Of a DNA stretch of 62,603 nucleotides, positions 10,747 to 21,526 are shown in pieces. The notes under the pieces were generated by a model. It was given only the letters and a program-made list of their open reading frames with translations. It was not told the origin of the DNA and searched no databases. A program made the position numbers and the translations under genes. Source of the stretch: Multifurca ochricompacta (lineage: Eukaryota > Basidiomycota > Agaricomycetes > Russulales > Russulaceae); NCBI GenBank assembly GCA_022496185.1, contig WTXG01000215.1:1-62603 (forward strand), read 5' to 3'. The stretch's first letter is position 1, and the number at the start of each line of letters is the position of its first letter.

Positions 10747-12210
10747 TCAAAAAACAACACCCCCTGGGGCGGCCCAGAAACCGAACCGCTCTCGAAATGA
10801 CTTCACCTCCCACTCAAGCTCGAGGCGAATTCCAAGCTGCGCACAAAGAACCTTTAACGCGCTTACATTCTCTCGTTCCTCCTCATCCTCACCACGCCAC
10901 AACATCACACTCAAGCTCTCTAACCTCCCACTTCCACAATTATCGCTGCCAGTACCGGTTCCCACTTCGGCTCGAGCTCCGGCTCGCATCTCCTTGCGGA
11001 CGAGTGAGAGAGCAGGACCCAGAGCGAGTGCCGCATGGCGCAAACCCGATCCATGCAGAGCGGTAGTACATGATGATGATGATGATGGTAACGGCGGTGG
11101 CAGAGTAGAGTATGGATGTTCCGTGCGTAGCGCCTGTAGGCGACCACGACGGGTGTACGATGCCACGAGGGCTGCGCTTGCCGTGGTAAGCGTTGGTAGT
11201 GCGAGCGTCATCAGTGTCTCGCCATGCGCTGCGAGCAACGCGGCTAAGGTATCAAATTCCGGCTGACGCGTGAACTCGAGCGCATGTACGCGTGGTCGTG
11301 TTCTTTGGCCATTGGTATGGGAATGGGAACAATTCGTCAGCCAGTCGTGTAGACTCGGCGTCAGTGGGGGCTCTAGCGTCAGGTGGAGCGAGTGGAGCGG
11401 GGTGGGTAACGGAGATGATAGTGGGATGGGGGTGGTGGGAATGGAGTTGGAGTTGGAGTTGGGATTGGAGTTGGTCGTGCCGCGTAAGGAGAGGGTGCGC
11501 AGAGAGTTGCCATAGATCGAGAGCAGTTTTTCGAGTAGGGACCTGTCGCTTGACCAATTCGCGAGGCGGAGGGAAGTAATGGAAGGACCGGACCGGAGCT
11601 TGTCCAGCGCCTCTTCGTCGAAGACCGAAATCTGCTTATTCTGTTTACCCTGGCGCTGCTGGTACGAGGAAGGTGTAGGTTTAGAAAGTGGGTAGCAAGC
11701 CAGATCGATCTCGATCAAGTTGGGAGATAGCGAGACGACGGCTTGAACGAACGAGCGAGGTCGCAGGCATCCGGGTTGTTCAGGGTCCAATACAGCCTTT
11801 AATGATCGAACTTGCCGCGCAAGATCGTGTCCGCGCGTCGCATGGGAGGACAGGGTGTTGTAAAAGGCCTTGAAAGAGAGTTGAGAACGAATGATGACGT
11901 GTCGGAATAGCAGCATCTGCGAGGGCAGCAACCACGTCCTACTGACAAGACAAGCGCTCAGGAGGAACTGTGTGTCCTGCTGAAGGTCATGTGTATAGTA
12001 TCCGGCTTCGAGGATAACGAGAATGATCTCAACGGGGAACCAGAACGCACGGCGAGGCTCAGGGGGCGCATGTACAGGAAGGGAATGGGGGAAGACACGC
12101 GAAGAATGGAAAGCATAGGCGGTGGTGATGATGGCTCCTATAAACTATGGAAAATACAGGTCAGCGCGTGGGGACTTGACCTAGGGCATTCAAAGCTTAC
12201 TTACGGACAT
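10747..12210 (-). CDS. F-box-like protein of basidiomycete type
   Basis: Proposed exons 12210-12205 (ATG TCC) and 12144-10747, with a 60-nt phase-0 intron (GTAAGT...CCATAG, branch GCTGAC), encode 467 residues. Near residues 35-75 is an F-box-like stretch, FWFPVEIILVILEAGYY followed by FLLSACLVSRTW, matching the usual '(L)PxEIxxxIL...LxxxSLVSRxW' pattern. Downstream are leucine-rich segments such as SITSLRLANWS and LRTLSLRG, suggesting degenerate LRRs. F-box proteins are substrate receptors of SCF ubiquitin ligases; the substrate is not predictable. The six-nt first exon is inferred. Low-complexity Asn/Ser, Pro and Ser runs lie in the second half. Confidence 0.65.
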
Positions 12211-13359
12211 TCTGACTCTCACCCAGGTTCTTTCATGTAGAGGAGGCTACTATATGTTCGAGCGCCCGCTTAGAGAAGCTGCCACCGGGCATGTCGTAAT
12301 AGCTTTGTTATAGGGGACGTCCATATATGTGGAAACGTTCTATGGTGCCTGCTTGAAGTTGCCTTCCCACTCCAGAATTAAGTTCAATTATTGAGCCATG
12401 GATGATGTAGCGTGCCACAACCATGAGCATATCACGAACTAGCATATCACCGGTGGCGTGTCACATCTGAAGGAGGATCCACTAGAGGCGACAGCAACTG
12501 ATTGAAAGCGACATTTAATTCCGCATAAATGAGAAAAATCAGTTGAGACAGTGACTTTGTCTCGCAAATCTAGGTATGCCTGGTGTTCGTGGTGTCACTT
12601 ATATCGTCATGATAAGAAGAAGTAAAAGATTGGTTGGATGCGGCGTCAAGACGGATGAGTTCCTCTCCTCTCCTTTACCTTCCGACTGATTATTAATCTT
12701 GTGGAGGCAGTCTTCTCATGCATGGTTTAGAAGCCAATATCGTACAAAATGATCAATCATGCGGCGGTAAATGTTCTACCAGAAGCTGAGTTTACTACAA
12801 AGGAAGGATATCCGGGGAAGAAAAATGTAGTTATAGTCAGGGGGGGGGGGCATTATCTCTTCACTTGTACTCCCTATCTCAGAAAAGTCCGGGAAGTGAT
12901 GGGACGTGCGTAGTCGCAACTCACTCGGAGCAGTGCAGCGGTACAGATACACGATGGACGGATGCACTGGCCCCACGTGGTTGCGTCAACGCGCCCATGC
13001 CTCAGTTCACCGCGTTACAGGGTTGTTTTCCATTTGCCGCGCACGCGACTGCGCAAAGCAAGAGCAAAGGCTCGGATGATGATGTCCGCAGTCCCCCGTG
13101 CGGTGCATCCGATACAGCTCAAAGAAAATTGTAGAAAGTTTGGAAAGTGTGTTGGGGAGGGGAGGGGGGATGGGTTCGGGTTCAAAGAATGTAACGCTCA
13201 GGCTCCAAGGTTCAAGGTTCCGCGTTCCGCAGGGTGGATCACCCCACTCCACAAGCTGTGCTCTCGGTCTCAAGTCGACTCCGAGGAGACCCTCTGCTGA
13301 CTCCCTGACTGACTGACAGAGCAAACCTTCAGATCTCGGATCTCCTCCTTCTCCTCTCC
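12211..13359. other. Intergenic, no gene recognised
   Basis: No convincing coding sequence. A poly-G tract lies at 12841. The last 100 bases are the promoter of SSP6. Confidence 0.55.
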
Positions 13360-13365
13360 TATAAA
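13360..13365 (+). promoter_or_regulatory. TATA box of SSP6
   Basis: TATAAA 81 nt upstream of the SSP6 ATG, the same spacing as in the other SSP genes. Confidence 0.65.
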
Positions 13366-13440
13366 TCAGCCATTCGAGGGACATATTCTTTCATATTTTT
13401 TCCTTCCTTCCATTTATCCATTACCTACCTACCATACACC

Positions 13441-14153
13441 ATGAAGTTCATTCAAATCTTTTCCATTGCTCTCTCACTCGCCACTCTCGCTTTTTCTACT
13501 CCACAACCCATGCAAGAGAAGCGTCAAGGTAAGACTGAAAGTCCGCGTTGAGAGCAATATCCCCCCCCTGACTTGATTCGTGCTCAGTTGAATCGATTGT
13601 TGCTTCTGTCGCAGGCGATGTCACCTCGGCCGGTGCGTCACATTTAAATGACTTTTTGTTATAGCCTGACCTTAGACTTTGAGCAGCGGGGTCTATCTTC
13701 ACTCAGGCAACCTCGCTTGGTGGAGTAGTCGCATCTGACATAACCTCACTCGGTGGCCAAATTGCTACCAAAGTCACCTGTGCGTCTCCTTCCCAATATT
13801 TCGTCCTAGGGTCTGATGCCGATGTGGTGTCGTAGCAATCGGTGGAAAGGCCTTCACCGAAGTAACATCCGCTGGTGGCGCGGCCATCACCCTCGCGGAA
13901 AGTGGCGTAGGCGTCGTGACCACTTTCGCTGGTTCCGTATATACCGTTGCAACGGCGGCTGCAGCCAGTGCAGCAACGGGAACCGGGTACGTATCAAAAC
14001 CCCAGATCAACAAAAGTTGTTGAAAATCTGATAAAAATTACTTTTTTTTTTAGGAATGCGGCCGCAGCGAATGTTCGCATTTCAACACCTTTGCTCGCTG
14101 CGCTCGCTACAACGGTTGGCGGAGTGTTACTCGGTGCTTGGGCAACGTTTTAA
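13441..14153 (+). CDS. SSP6: secreted, probably GPI-anchored Ala/Gly/Thr-rich protein with SSP-type prepro exon
   Basis: Five exons (13441-13528, 13588-13632, 13687-13779, 13836-13986, 14054-14153) sum to 158 codons plus stop, with phases agreeing. Exon 1 is 88 nt and encodes MKFIQIFSIALSLATLAFST followed by PQPMQEKRQ, ending phase 1 just after a Kex2-type KR, exactly as in the short SSPs. The rest is different: Gly/Ala/Thr/Ser-rich repeats around TSLGG and TSIGG (residues 55-80), then a C-terminal hydrophobic stretch LLAALATTVGGVLLGAWATF preceded by small residues, typical of a GPI-attachment signal. It is probably a cell-wall or membrane-anchored surface protein. Confidence 0.75.
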
Positions 14154-14735
14154 AATGTGAGGCGGCGGGTGTTATGTTTGCACGACGAAATAGTGATACC
14201 CCCTCCCCAACAAACCTGGACTATCTCACTACTGTATCTGCCTTTTTTAACTTTGTATTGTACCTCACCTCGGACTCACTTTCGTCCGTGTCCGTTCTAA
14301 CACGACATGATGCTTATCTCCTTATTGGCCGGGTCCGAGTAATACGGGAATGGAACATGCCATGTATGAACATGCCATGTATGTGAGCCAAGCGACAACT
14401 ATAACTGATGGAGATGGCATCCGTCTGTGTTTAATGTGGCCACGATCATTTGTCAACCGCCGCGCTTAACGAAATGAGTGCAAGTGCACAAACCGAGCAA
14501 CGGGAACCGAAACATCCCCGTTCTGCTGAGTCATATGGACGTGCGCTCAACACACATCTTCGCCTTTGACATAGACGCTGCTAAATGCATGTAGGGTCAA
14601 GAGCCTGAGGTATTTAAGAAAACAAAAAAACACCAAACCAATGGAAGTCCCCAGAAGCAGCTTCTATCTTTTTTATTTCTCCCTATCGTTCATTGCCAGC
14701 TCTTCCAATCCATCCCAAAAAAAAGAAAAACAACA
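14154..14735. other. Intergenic between SSP6 and SSP7
   Basis: No gene seen. It should hold the SSP6 terminator and the SSP7 promoter; a TATTTAAG motif at about 14610 is the only TATA-like candidate. Confidence 0.5.
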
Positions 14736-15044
14736 ATGCAGTTCATAAAGACCTTTTTCGCTCTCTCTCTCGCTGCTGTTGCCTTTGCTGCTCCGTCAGC
14801 ACACCCACGCGATAATGCTGCTGGTAAGTCATCCTCGGTGCTCGAAATCAGTGTCCACTGGGTACAGGCTCATTTAAATCTTGCCACAGCCCAACCCGGC
14901 GCTCTTGATGGTTTTCCTGTAGTTGGTCCCATCGCTAAGGCCCTTGGGCCCACTATCGAAGCTGTTCCCGTAGCAGGTCCCATCCTCGGTGACATATCTC
15001 ATGGTATTGATATCCTATTTGACTCTGCTCTGAATTGGTATTGA
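14736..15044 (+). CDS. SSP7: small secreted protein, Gly/Val 'PVVG' group
   Basis: Exons 14736-14823 and 14890-15044 over a 66-nt phase-1 intron (GTAAGT...TTGCCACAG) give 80 residues. The signal MQFIKTFFALSLAAVAFAAP is followed by SAHPRDNAA with no dibasic site. The mature region is GALDGFPVVGPIAKALGPTI, then AVPVAGPILGDISHGIDILF, a non-charged Gly/Pro/Val-rich chain with repeated 'PVxGPI' units. Reading through the intron is also open. The spliced form is preferred because donor, branch region and acceptor align with those of SSP8. Function unknown. Confidence 0.7.
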   Translation: MQFIKTFFALSLAAVAFAAPSAHPRDNAAGKSSSVLEISVHWVQAHLNLATAQPGALDGFPVVGPIAKALGPTIEAVPVAGPILGDISHGIDILFDSALNWY

Positions 15045-15879
15045 CATCATTGACCTCTCAGGAACACGCATATGAAGGATGTCAACCGCAAAATTTGGGT
15101 AGAAAGCCGTTTGCTTTGTTACGTGATGTTCTTTTGGCGGGGAAGGTTGACGTGCATTTTGGGTGCACCCTGTTGGCTGGTGGGAGAAGCCCCTGCAATG
15201 ATAATTCCACTTCATTGATAAATAAAAATAAAGAGAAAAAAGGTGTACGATCACGAGACCGTGTGAGTTCAAAGCGGAGAGGGAGAGAAGGGTTTGGTGT
15301 CAACAATGATAACGCTGAGACAGTCGACACTTGTAGGCTTGAGCACACGAATCTGAATGGTTGAGAACTGGTCTGCGTCGAATGTTGGTAACGTCGATAA
15401 TGCCGAATGCGTCGATGAAACTGAATTGTGTCGAGTGTATTGATACCTTGGATGCCGCATCGAAAACGTCGAAAAAACTCTTGAGACTTGGTAGACAGTT
15501 CCCTACCTTCGAAGGCTATAACATACAATGAGATAATGAGGTGAGATAAAGTTGGTATTTCATGGATAAGATACTCGTCTTTACATACATGAGGTTCCAT
15601 ATGAAACGAGCCAAATCCAATGTACGTGGTATAAAGAAGGACCCACTTCATGGGTGTGCAAGAAAGTAGGGGCGAGCGTGAGAAGGGAAGACGGGCCGTA
15701 TCGGGTAGGCGGAAGCGATCCATCCCTTTACATGTTGTAAGTTGTAAATTTCAACTTACACAACTTACAATAAAAAGGTGAAAGTTAATAGTCATAGAAT
15801 CATCTCGTGTCCCGCGTTACCATAACACGCAGCCGACGGAATCACTGAATGCCATCTACTCCAACTTCCACGAAGCGAC
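15045..15879. other. SSP7 3' flank and unassigned sequence
   Basis: About 15100-15230 resembles the 3' flanks of SSP8 and SSP10. A 213-codon minus-strand frame here runs across that repeat and is not credible as a gene. A short AT-rich inverted repeat (GTAAGTTGTAAATTTCAAC and neighbours) lies at about 15733-15770. Confidence 0.5.
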
Positions 15880-16090
15880 CAATGTGTCAACGAGACATCC
15901 CCCAGAATGATGCTCGTCGACAGATTCACCCGTCGAGCATGAACGCCCTAAAACATAGTTCACAATTTACTCCACAACCAACCGAACCAACCGTTCCCGC
16001 CGTCACTTTTTCTTTTTTTGAACGTGGCTTCCATGGCGGCGCCAAAACCCATGAGATAGAAGAAACATCGCGGGCCCACTTATTCTCCTT
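15880..16090 (-). pseudogene. Wax-synthase-like 3' fragment upstream of SSP8
   Basis: On the minus strand this reads LMGFGAAMEATFKK, a degraded GWFGWLW segment, in-frame stops and GVHARR, corresponding to the C-terminal part of the wax-synthase-like gene at 27481-28771 (MGLGAAMEAAFKK...GAFMLDGWARR). It ends where the SSP8 promoter begins. It is a broken fragment, not a gene. Confidence 0.7.
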
Positions 16091-16137
16091 GCCTAACATA
16101 GTTATATATCTCCTCGCAGGGAGCTCGCGCTCGAGAG

Positions 16138-16143
16138 TATAAA
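16138..16143 (+). promoter_or_regulatory. TATA box of SSP8
   Basis: TATAAA in GAGAGTATAAAAACCCC, 88 nt upstream of the ATG; duplicated upstream of SSP10. Confidence 0.7.
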
Positions 16144-16225
16144 AACCCCAGCGAGCCTCTCACTCAGACAGAAAAAGAGCCATCGATCTTTTACACCCGC
16201 CTGTTCCCATTACTCGCAAGCATTA

Positions 16226-16523
16226 ATGCAGTTCATCAAGACCCTTATTACTCTCTCTCTCGCTGCTTTTGCCCTTGCGGCTCCGTCAGTGGCACCAGTC
16301 GAGAAAGCTGCCGCTATTAGTACGTCCACGCACGAGTGCTTGAATCAGTGTCCATTGAATACAGGCTGATTTGAATCCTATCGCAGATCCAGAAGGAGTC
16401 GGTGGCGTCAAGAGAGACCTTGTTAGTGGGCTTCCTGTAGTTGGCAACCTTGGTAGTGAGGCTGGCAACCTCCTTAATGGTGGGCTTCCTGTAGTTGGTA
16501 ACGTCCTCAAAGGCTTGCGGTGA
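16226..16523 (+). CDS. SSP8: small secreted protein, Gly/Val 'PVVG' group with internal KR
   Basis: Exons 16226-16319 and 16387-16523, with a 67-nt phase-1 intron (GTACGT...CTGAT...ATCGCAG), give 76 residues. The signal MQFIKTLITLSLAAFALAAP is followed by SVAPVEKAAAI. The mature region has PEGVGGVKRDLVSGLPVVGN, then a second GLPVVGN copy near the C-terminus. The VKR could be a Kex2 site releasing a roughly 35-residue repeat peptide. The gene and both flanks (15947-16860) are duplicated as SSP10 at 24637-25510. Function unknown. Confidence 0.75.
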
Positions 16524-16990
16524 TGGTATTGAATCTCCTTTTGTTTGACTCTGCTCTTCATGGTATTGATCGTTGACACTCAGGGTCAACACCAACCGAA
16601 GTGTCAATCGCACAATGTTTCGGGTAGAATACAGTTAGTTAGTTTTCTTTTAGGCGAGGAAGATTGTTGTACACTTTGGGTGTATCGCGGCGGCTAGTGG
16701 GATAAACTTTCTGGAATGATATATACCTTTTTATCCCATTGAACAGGAAAAAAGCATCGGGTAGTTGTTTTCCAGGGAGTGTTTTCTGGAGAGAGTTGGG
16801 TTACACCAGGGTCATCTAACGCAGCCCAGCCATTTCAGTAGTTGGTCCGTCGCGGATTGTGCCAACCAGGCCAGTTAGCAACCAGATAATCTGTTACAAA
16901 CAATTCCACACACATACACTTTCCTTTTATTTCTTGTGTCATAATTTTCCTTCTGTTTTTCTTTTTCCTGCTCTTTGCACAGTATAAAAA
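16524..16990. repeat. SSP8 3' flank, duplicated
   Basis: Near copy of 25176-25510 downstream of SSP10. From about 16860 it grades into a copy of 27305-27480, the sequence downstream of the wax-synthase-like gene. Confidence 0.75.
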
Positions 16991-17023
16991 GACAAAGTTT
17001 TTCCTCCACGAAACTACTAGATG

Positions 17024-17330
17024 TCATCTACGCAACCTCCAGGGAGCAGGGATTTCCCAGGATGAAAGTTCTCTGGGGAAGAAAGCAAACCACGTCGGGC
17101 CCATCCGTCGAGCATGAATGCTCCTCCAAAGCATAATCCATAAAATAGTCCATAACTTGCCGAAAAACCCTCCGACGCGTAAACCCGTCACTTTTTTTGA
17201 ACGCGGCTTCCATAATGGCGCTATAAAGACAGTATACGAACGGTTCGTAAAGAGAGATGAAGGATAAAGACAAAAAGTCTTTGACTCGAGGCACTTGAAG
17301 GAAGGTAGGATCAAGTAAGAGCATCAACCA
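17024..17330 (-). pseudogene. Wax-synthase-like 3' fragment, second copy
   Basis: Minus-strand pieces read MEAAFKK, TGLRVGGFFGKLWTILWIML, then after a frame change an equivalent of LDGWARRG and LSSPENF. These are collinear with the C-terminal part of the gene at 27481-28771. Frameshifts and missing 5' two thirds make it a relic. Together with 16860-17020 it forms a diverged duplicate of 27305-27740. Confidence 0.7.
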
Positions 17331-17339
17331 GTACAGAGC

Positions 17340-17721
17340 AGCCTAAGCTAGGAGACAAAGCTTACTTTCCATGAACGGCAATAAGTGATGCTTCCGATCT
17401 AAGCTGCTTGTCCAAAGCAAGCACGACTCTGAGAGCAAAATCCCACTTTGGTCGTCCAAGGCCTCCGTGAGCCGAAAACATCTATTCAAAGTTGAGGACA
17501 CGAATAATTCACGACAGGCTTTTTACTTGAAGATGTATCTCCCAAAGCCTACAAACTCATCTGGATTTTTGTCCTGCCTCCTGCGCATCTTTCCAATGCG
17601 AATGATAATGATTTCGTTTGAAATGGAAAAGCACGTCAAGAAGAGTGTTATGTAATGTGGCTTCGGTAATCACAAATCTAGTAGCTTGTACTTCCATTGT
17701 TAGATAATACGAAGGGAGGTG
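17340..17721. other. Intergenic, no gene recognised
   Basis: Short frames only. Confidence 0.5.
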
Positions 17722-17726
17722 TTATT

Positions 17727-18032
17727 TGTTGGAAGTGTAGCCATAGCACGCAACCAATTGATACCGGAGATGGCGGCCCGGATCCGATCATCACCGTATC
17801 AACGCAATATTCAGAGCACGCGGGTCGTGCAAATTTTCTTTACCATAAAGACTCAGTAGCGTAGTTAGAAACCTCAGTCTTTCTATCCCAAAGACTGAGG
17901 TCAGTACTTTCTGTGTTACAGCTACATTACCCATTCACTGATTCATTTGTGTAGCTACACATTTATAGGTATTAACAAATTACATAGTCTTTCTATCCCA
18001 AAGACTGAGCTACACATTTATAGCTCGCTACA
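17727..18032 (+). mobile_element. Solo LTR with 5-bp target duplication (TTATT)
   Basis: A 306-bp element that starts TGTTGGAAG and ends CTCGCTACA, flanked by TTATT at 17722-17726 and 18033-18037. It contains a short internal hairpin (CAGTCTTTC/CAAAGACTGAG). It belongs to the same family as the LTR at 22538-22829. It lies 37 bp beyond the M43 protease stop codon, so it may supply that gene's 3' end. Confidence 0.9.
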
Positions 18033-18069
18033 TTATTCGCATTATTGACAACAGCCTCAACCCGACATC

Positions 18070-19165
18070 TTAAAGGGAGATGCCCCGGAACTGATTAAGT
18101 GCTTGCCTGAACCGGCTGACTTGACCTGGATCGAATGGTCACAATCAATGCCTCTCTTTTCTAATGGAAAAGACGGTTCTTACCATAGGTGAAACGTGTC
18201 TTGCAAGAATCGAATGTGTAGTCCATGAAGTTGTCGATGGGGTCCAAGCCGGGTTGCGGGCAAGTGTCACGGCCTATGGGGCAGCCGAGCGCAGGGGATG
18301 CCTCCGCGGGGGTGTCGTCAACGTAGTCTCCCCCATTGCAGCCACCCTGAAAGGTGTGTAATAGACCGACCCAATGACCAACCTCGTGCACAAGGGTCTT
18401 CCGTGCCAGTCCAGTCAGCATCATCAAATCTGAAAGAAAAGCCCCTTCTTACCTTGCCTTGGTTAAATCCAAGGATCAACCCCTCAGGAGTTGTGGAGAA
18501 GGCAAAAACGACGCCATCCACTGAAGGATTTTGTTGGTAATCCCAGGGGAAGGTCGCATAACCCAGGAAACCCCCCGACTCTGCCGCGAACCTACACAGA
18601 TCCAGAATTAGCCTTGCATATCACCATGGGACTTGATGCTCACCCAACACTATAAACGTTAAGGGTCTGGACGCTACCCCGGCGGAGTGCTTGCTTCATT
18701 TGGTTCATGACTGGTGAGTTGGGATTGCCACCAAAAGTGAACCAGTTGCCATTTATAATGCGGTCTACCCCAGCAATTCTGAAGGAGACGCCACTTCCAT
18801 AGTAGGCAAAGTTGAGGACATTAATCTGGGATTGAATAACGCTATCACTGAATTTTAAATAGTAAACAGGTCTCTGCATGCCCAAATATCAATGAGACGA
18901 ACGGAAGACTTCCACCTTGATATGTGTTATCCATGGAGATGACATGGAATAACACATCTACCACCACATTGCTTGCAACAGCAGCTTCATCCCGAGAAAT
19001 GTGATTAACGTTGTTCTCTGTAAGAAGTTTGTTTGCGGCGGTGAATGTCTTCTCTATAAGTTGTGCACCGCAAATAACAGAGCTATCGAGAGTGGCAGAG
19101 GGGATGGTAGGCGACGCGAGGGCAATAGAGATCCCCGTTAGAATGGTAAGAAACGAACGAAGCAT
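18070..19165 (-). CDS. Secreted M43-family zinc metalloprotease
   Basis: Five exons (19165-18903, 18847-18644, 18591-18453, 18397-18184, 18125-18070) sum exactly to 291 codons plus stop, with introns of 53-58 nt. It opens with a signal peptide [19 protein letters not shown]. The catalytic motif [16 protein letters not shown] is HExxHxxGxxH, binding zinc through three His with catalytic Glu. It is followed by the family's cysteine pattern (FQGGC..., [10 protein letters not shown]) and the Met-turn [11 protein letters not shown]. This matches the pappalysin-like M43B fungal secreted endopeptidases, normally about 280-300 residues, so the gene appears complete. It should act outside the cell on protein substrates. 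Its place among secreted-peptide genes is notable, but a functional link is not shown. Confidence 0.88.
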
Positions 19166-19836
19166 GGCCGAGCTAAGGGAACAGCAGATGAAGGGGTTCT
19201 AGAAAGAGCCCTGCAATAACAGAGAGTAGAATCTGCTTTCTGAAGAGCTGAGCTGGCTCGTGAAGCGGGTTTTATACCAGAACCCTGTTATACAACCCCG
19301 AATGATGCTGAGATTGCGGTGCTGGGAAGGCATAGACTGGGTTAGGTGTGATGGAGTTAAATGGGATCTAAAGTAGTTAGCGTTAGCTACACCCGAACAG
19401 ATGGACTCGGGGTTGTGTTCGCGTAACTAATAATATTCACCGGGAATTCTTGTACAATAACACCTTAGTTCCCATGCCCATCTGCGTGCAGGATTGCTGT
19501 CATGTGGTGGTGACTGCGCGAATAGTTCATTGTTGAGTGAGTTTTGTTTTGATACGATACATGTTCAAACCACTAACCGTAATATTGTTTAGCATCCCTC
19601 GAGCTCTTCGAGATCCTCTTCAGCCCTTTTGTTGAAGTTTCATGCTTATTTCCAAATCTGCTTGTTGGCTCGCCGGGTGCTGTAGCCAGCTGACCCAAGT
19701 AGTCAGTTGTGGACGTCATCAGGTAATGAATGGAGGGTGGCACCAGGATTAAAAGAGGCAAGAAACACTCTTGGGCTTGGCGCGCTAATTGTGTAATAAT
19801 GCAATCATGAACAAAAGTACTTTAAAATCAGTATTG
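19166..19836. other. Promoter side of the M43 gene, no other gene
   Basis: A minus-strand TATAAA lies in the TTTTATACCAG stretch at about 19270. Nothing else is recognised. Confidence 0.5.
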
Positions 19837-19838
19837 TA

Positions 19839-20623
19839 CAGTCGACATTCTCATAATGCATAGCCCTCGTTCCAGCCTCCTGCTATGCATGATGGGATTT
19901 TATGCATGATCATATTTGTGACAAATGTGACAAAATGTGACATTTTTCGAAAATTTATGTTGCTGGCACTCTCAGTGCTCATATAGAAGGTCTAAGATGT
20001 GATAGAAGTATTAGATTAAAGGGGGGGGGCACTCCAAAACTTGTCCAATGTGACTTGAGTTGTAGTAAACTCTAATTGGTGCAAATGAGCACATAACTTG
20101 TGCAGTTGTTGTAGAATCAGTGTTGAGATACCATTGGCATTAGAGTAATGCAAACAATGTTTCTTGAGCTGCTTGCAAAGTCCCTGTCCCTCCTTTGCTG
20201 ATAGCCCTTCATCTCCACTCCCTTCCTCTTCATCATCATCCATCTCCTCATCTGGGGTGTCCATAGTCATGTGAAGAGCTTCTGCAATGATCTCATCATT
20301 GCCAACAGGGAACTGGTAATCCAAATGGCAATCTCTGTCTCCTCAATTGGATTGAGGAGATCTTAACTGCCACACTCATTTGAGCTTTACATCAGCATTT
20401 TAGACTTGATGCACGAGCAGACATGCAGTATTTGGGGACCACTTCCAGCCACAAATTACTAAATATGGTAAATATGGTAATGCATAACCCCAAAATGTGC
20501 CATGCATTATTCAAAATGAGAATGCATGCATAAATCCCTATGTCCCACGTTGGTTCCAGCCTCAAGCCATGCATTATTGGAGGTTATGCATTATTAGGTC
20601 ATGCATTATGAGGATATCGACTG
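19839..20623. mobile_element. Deleted Tc1/mariner-type (pogo-like) element with TA target duplication
   Basis: Terminal inverted repeats start CAGTCGACATTCTCATAATGCAT on the left (first 12-20 bases shown in part) and mirror it on the right with a few changes. They are flanked by TA at 19837-19838 and 20624-20625. The 785-bp element is too short to encode a full transposase and holds many ATGCAT subterminal motifs. It contains one remnant frame at 20016-20324. The TA duplication and TIR pattern support the Tc1/mariner superfamily; the pogo assignment is an inference. Confidence 0.8.
20016..20324 (-). pseudogene. Transposase C-terminal remnant inside the TA-flanked element
   Basis: A 102-codon frame with an acidic stretch (DEEMDDDEEEGSGDEG), a leucine-rich helical segment and a C-terminus TTTQVTLDKFW. 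This resembles the acidic linker and 'TTLDxFF/W'-like tail of CENP-B/pogo-type DDE proteins. No DDE catalytic domain is present. Confidence 0.45.
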
Positions 20624-20625
20624 TA

Positions 20626-21512
20626 GTTCATTCATTAAAACAACTACTACTAGATGCTAGACTCATTCAAGCTAATTTGAGCACTACACTCATTGGCAGT
20701 TGCACGTCCTTGCAATTCACATCCTGTCAATTGCAGAGCCACACCTTCCATTCTGCCATCACCCCCTAGTACATTGTACAGGTCCAAATTCGTGTGAATA
20801 GAGGAGAGAAGCGAAGGAGACAGAGAGTCAGCGTGTCATCAACAAGCGAGGTGAGTGTGAGGTCGGGCTACAGAAGAGAAGCAACGAGGCCTTCGTGAGA
20901 GTGCGAGAGGAGAGAGGCGTTGAGGGTGGGGACGCCAGGCCAGGGGTTTCAGGATCGTAGACGAATGGGATTGTAGGGGACCCCGAGAGGAAGAGGGAAG
21001 GGAGGTGCCGTGATGGAAGGCTCTTGGTTTAGGTTTGTTCAACTTTCTTTCTTTCTTTCTCTCTTGAAATTGCTCAAGAAATTTTGGAAAAGGCACCCTC
21101 GGACCTCAGCCGTCTAGATATAGAAAATGCCAACTAATTCTCAGGTCTCTCTGCAAAGGTTTGGAGAAGGAAGCAAAAGATGCTCGACCGGAACAGGATG
21201 ATAGAGACTGACTGATAGTAAGATGAGCTCCTGTCTTTCTGCCCGCGCCCACTATTGTTAAGGAGCCATAGCACCGTCAGCGTGTGACTTTGTCTAAATC
21301 TAACCTCTGAATCGTTTCATCACTACTCCCCCCCCCCCGTTAAGTGAATCTCTCTTTATACCACTTACATTCCCTACATACTGAGCGCAGTGATTGAACA
21401 AAAAGGAATAATACAAGTGAATTCGTGGGCCGGGTTCATGGGTTCATGCATTCATGCATCACATCGTGTCAATTAGGTCAAATCGCAGGTAGGTCAGTGA
21501 CAGATTCCATTA
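20626..21512. other. Intergenic, no gene recognised
   Basis: Purine-rich tracts, a CT/GA microsatellite near 21045-21062 and a C-run near 21330. No supported gene. Confidence 0.5.
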
Positions 21513-21526
21513 GGGTGCTGGTGTTA

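Noticed and set aside
15082..15723. 213-codon minus-strand frame downstream of SSP7
   Set aside because: It runs through a 3'-flank repeat shared with SSP8/SSP10 and has no protein-like features.
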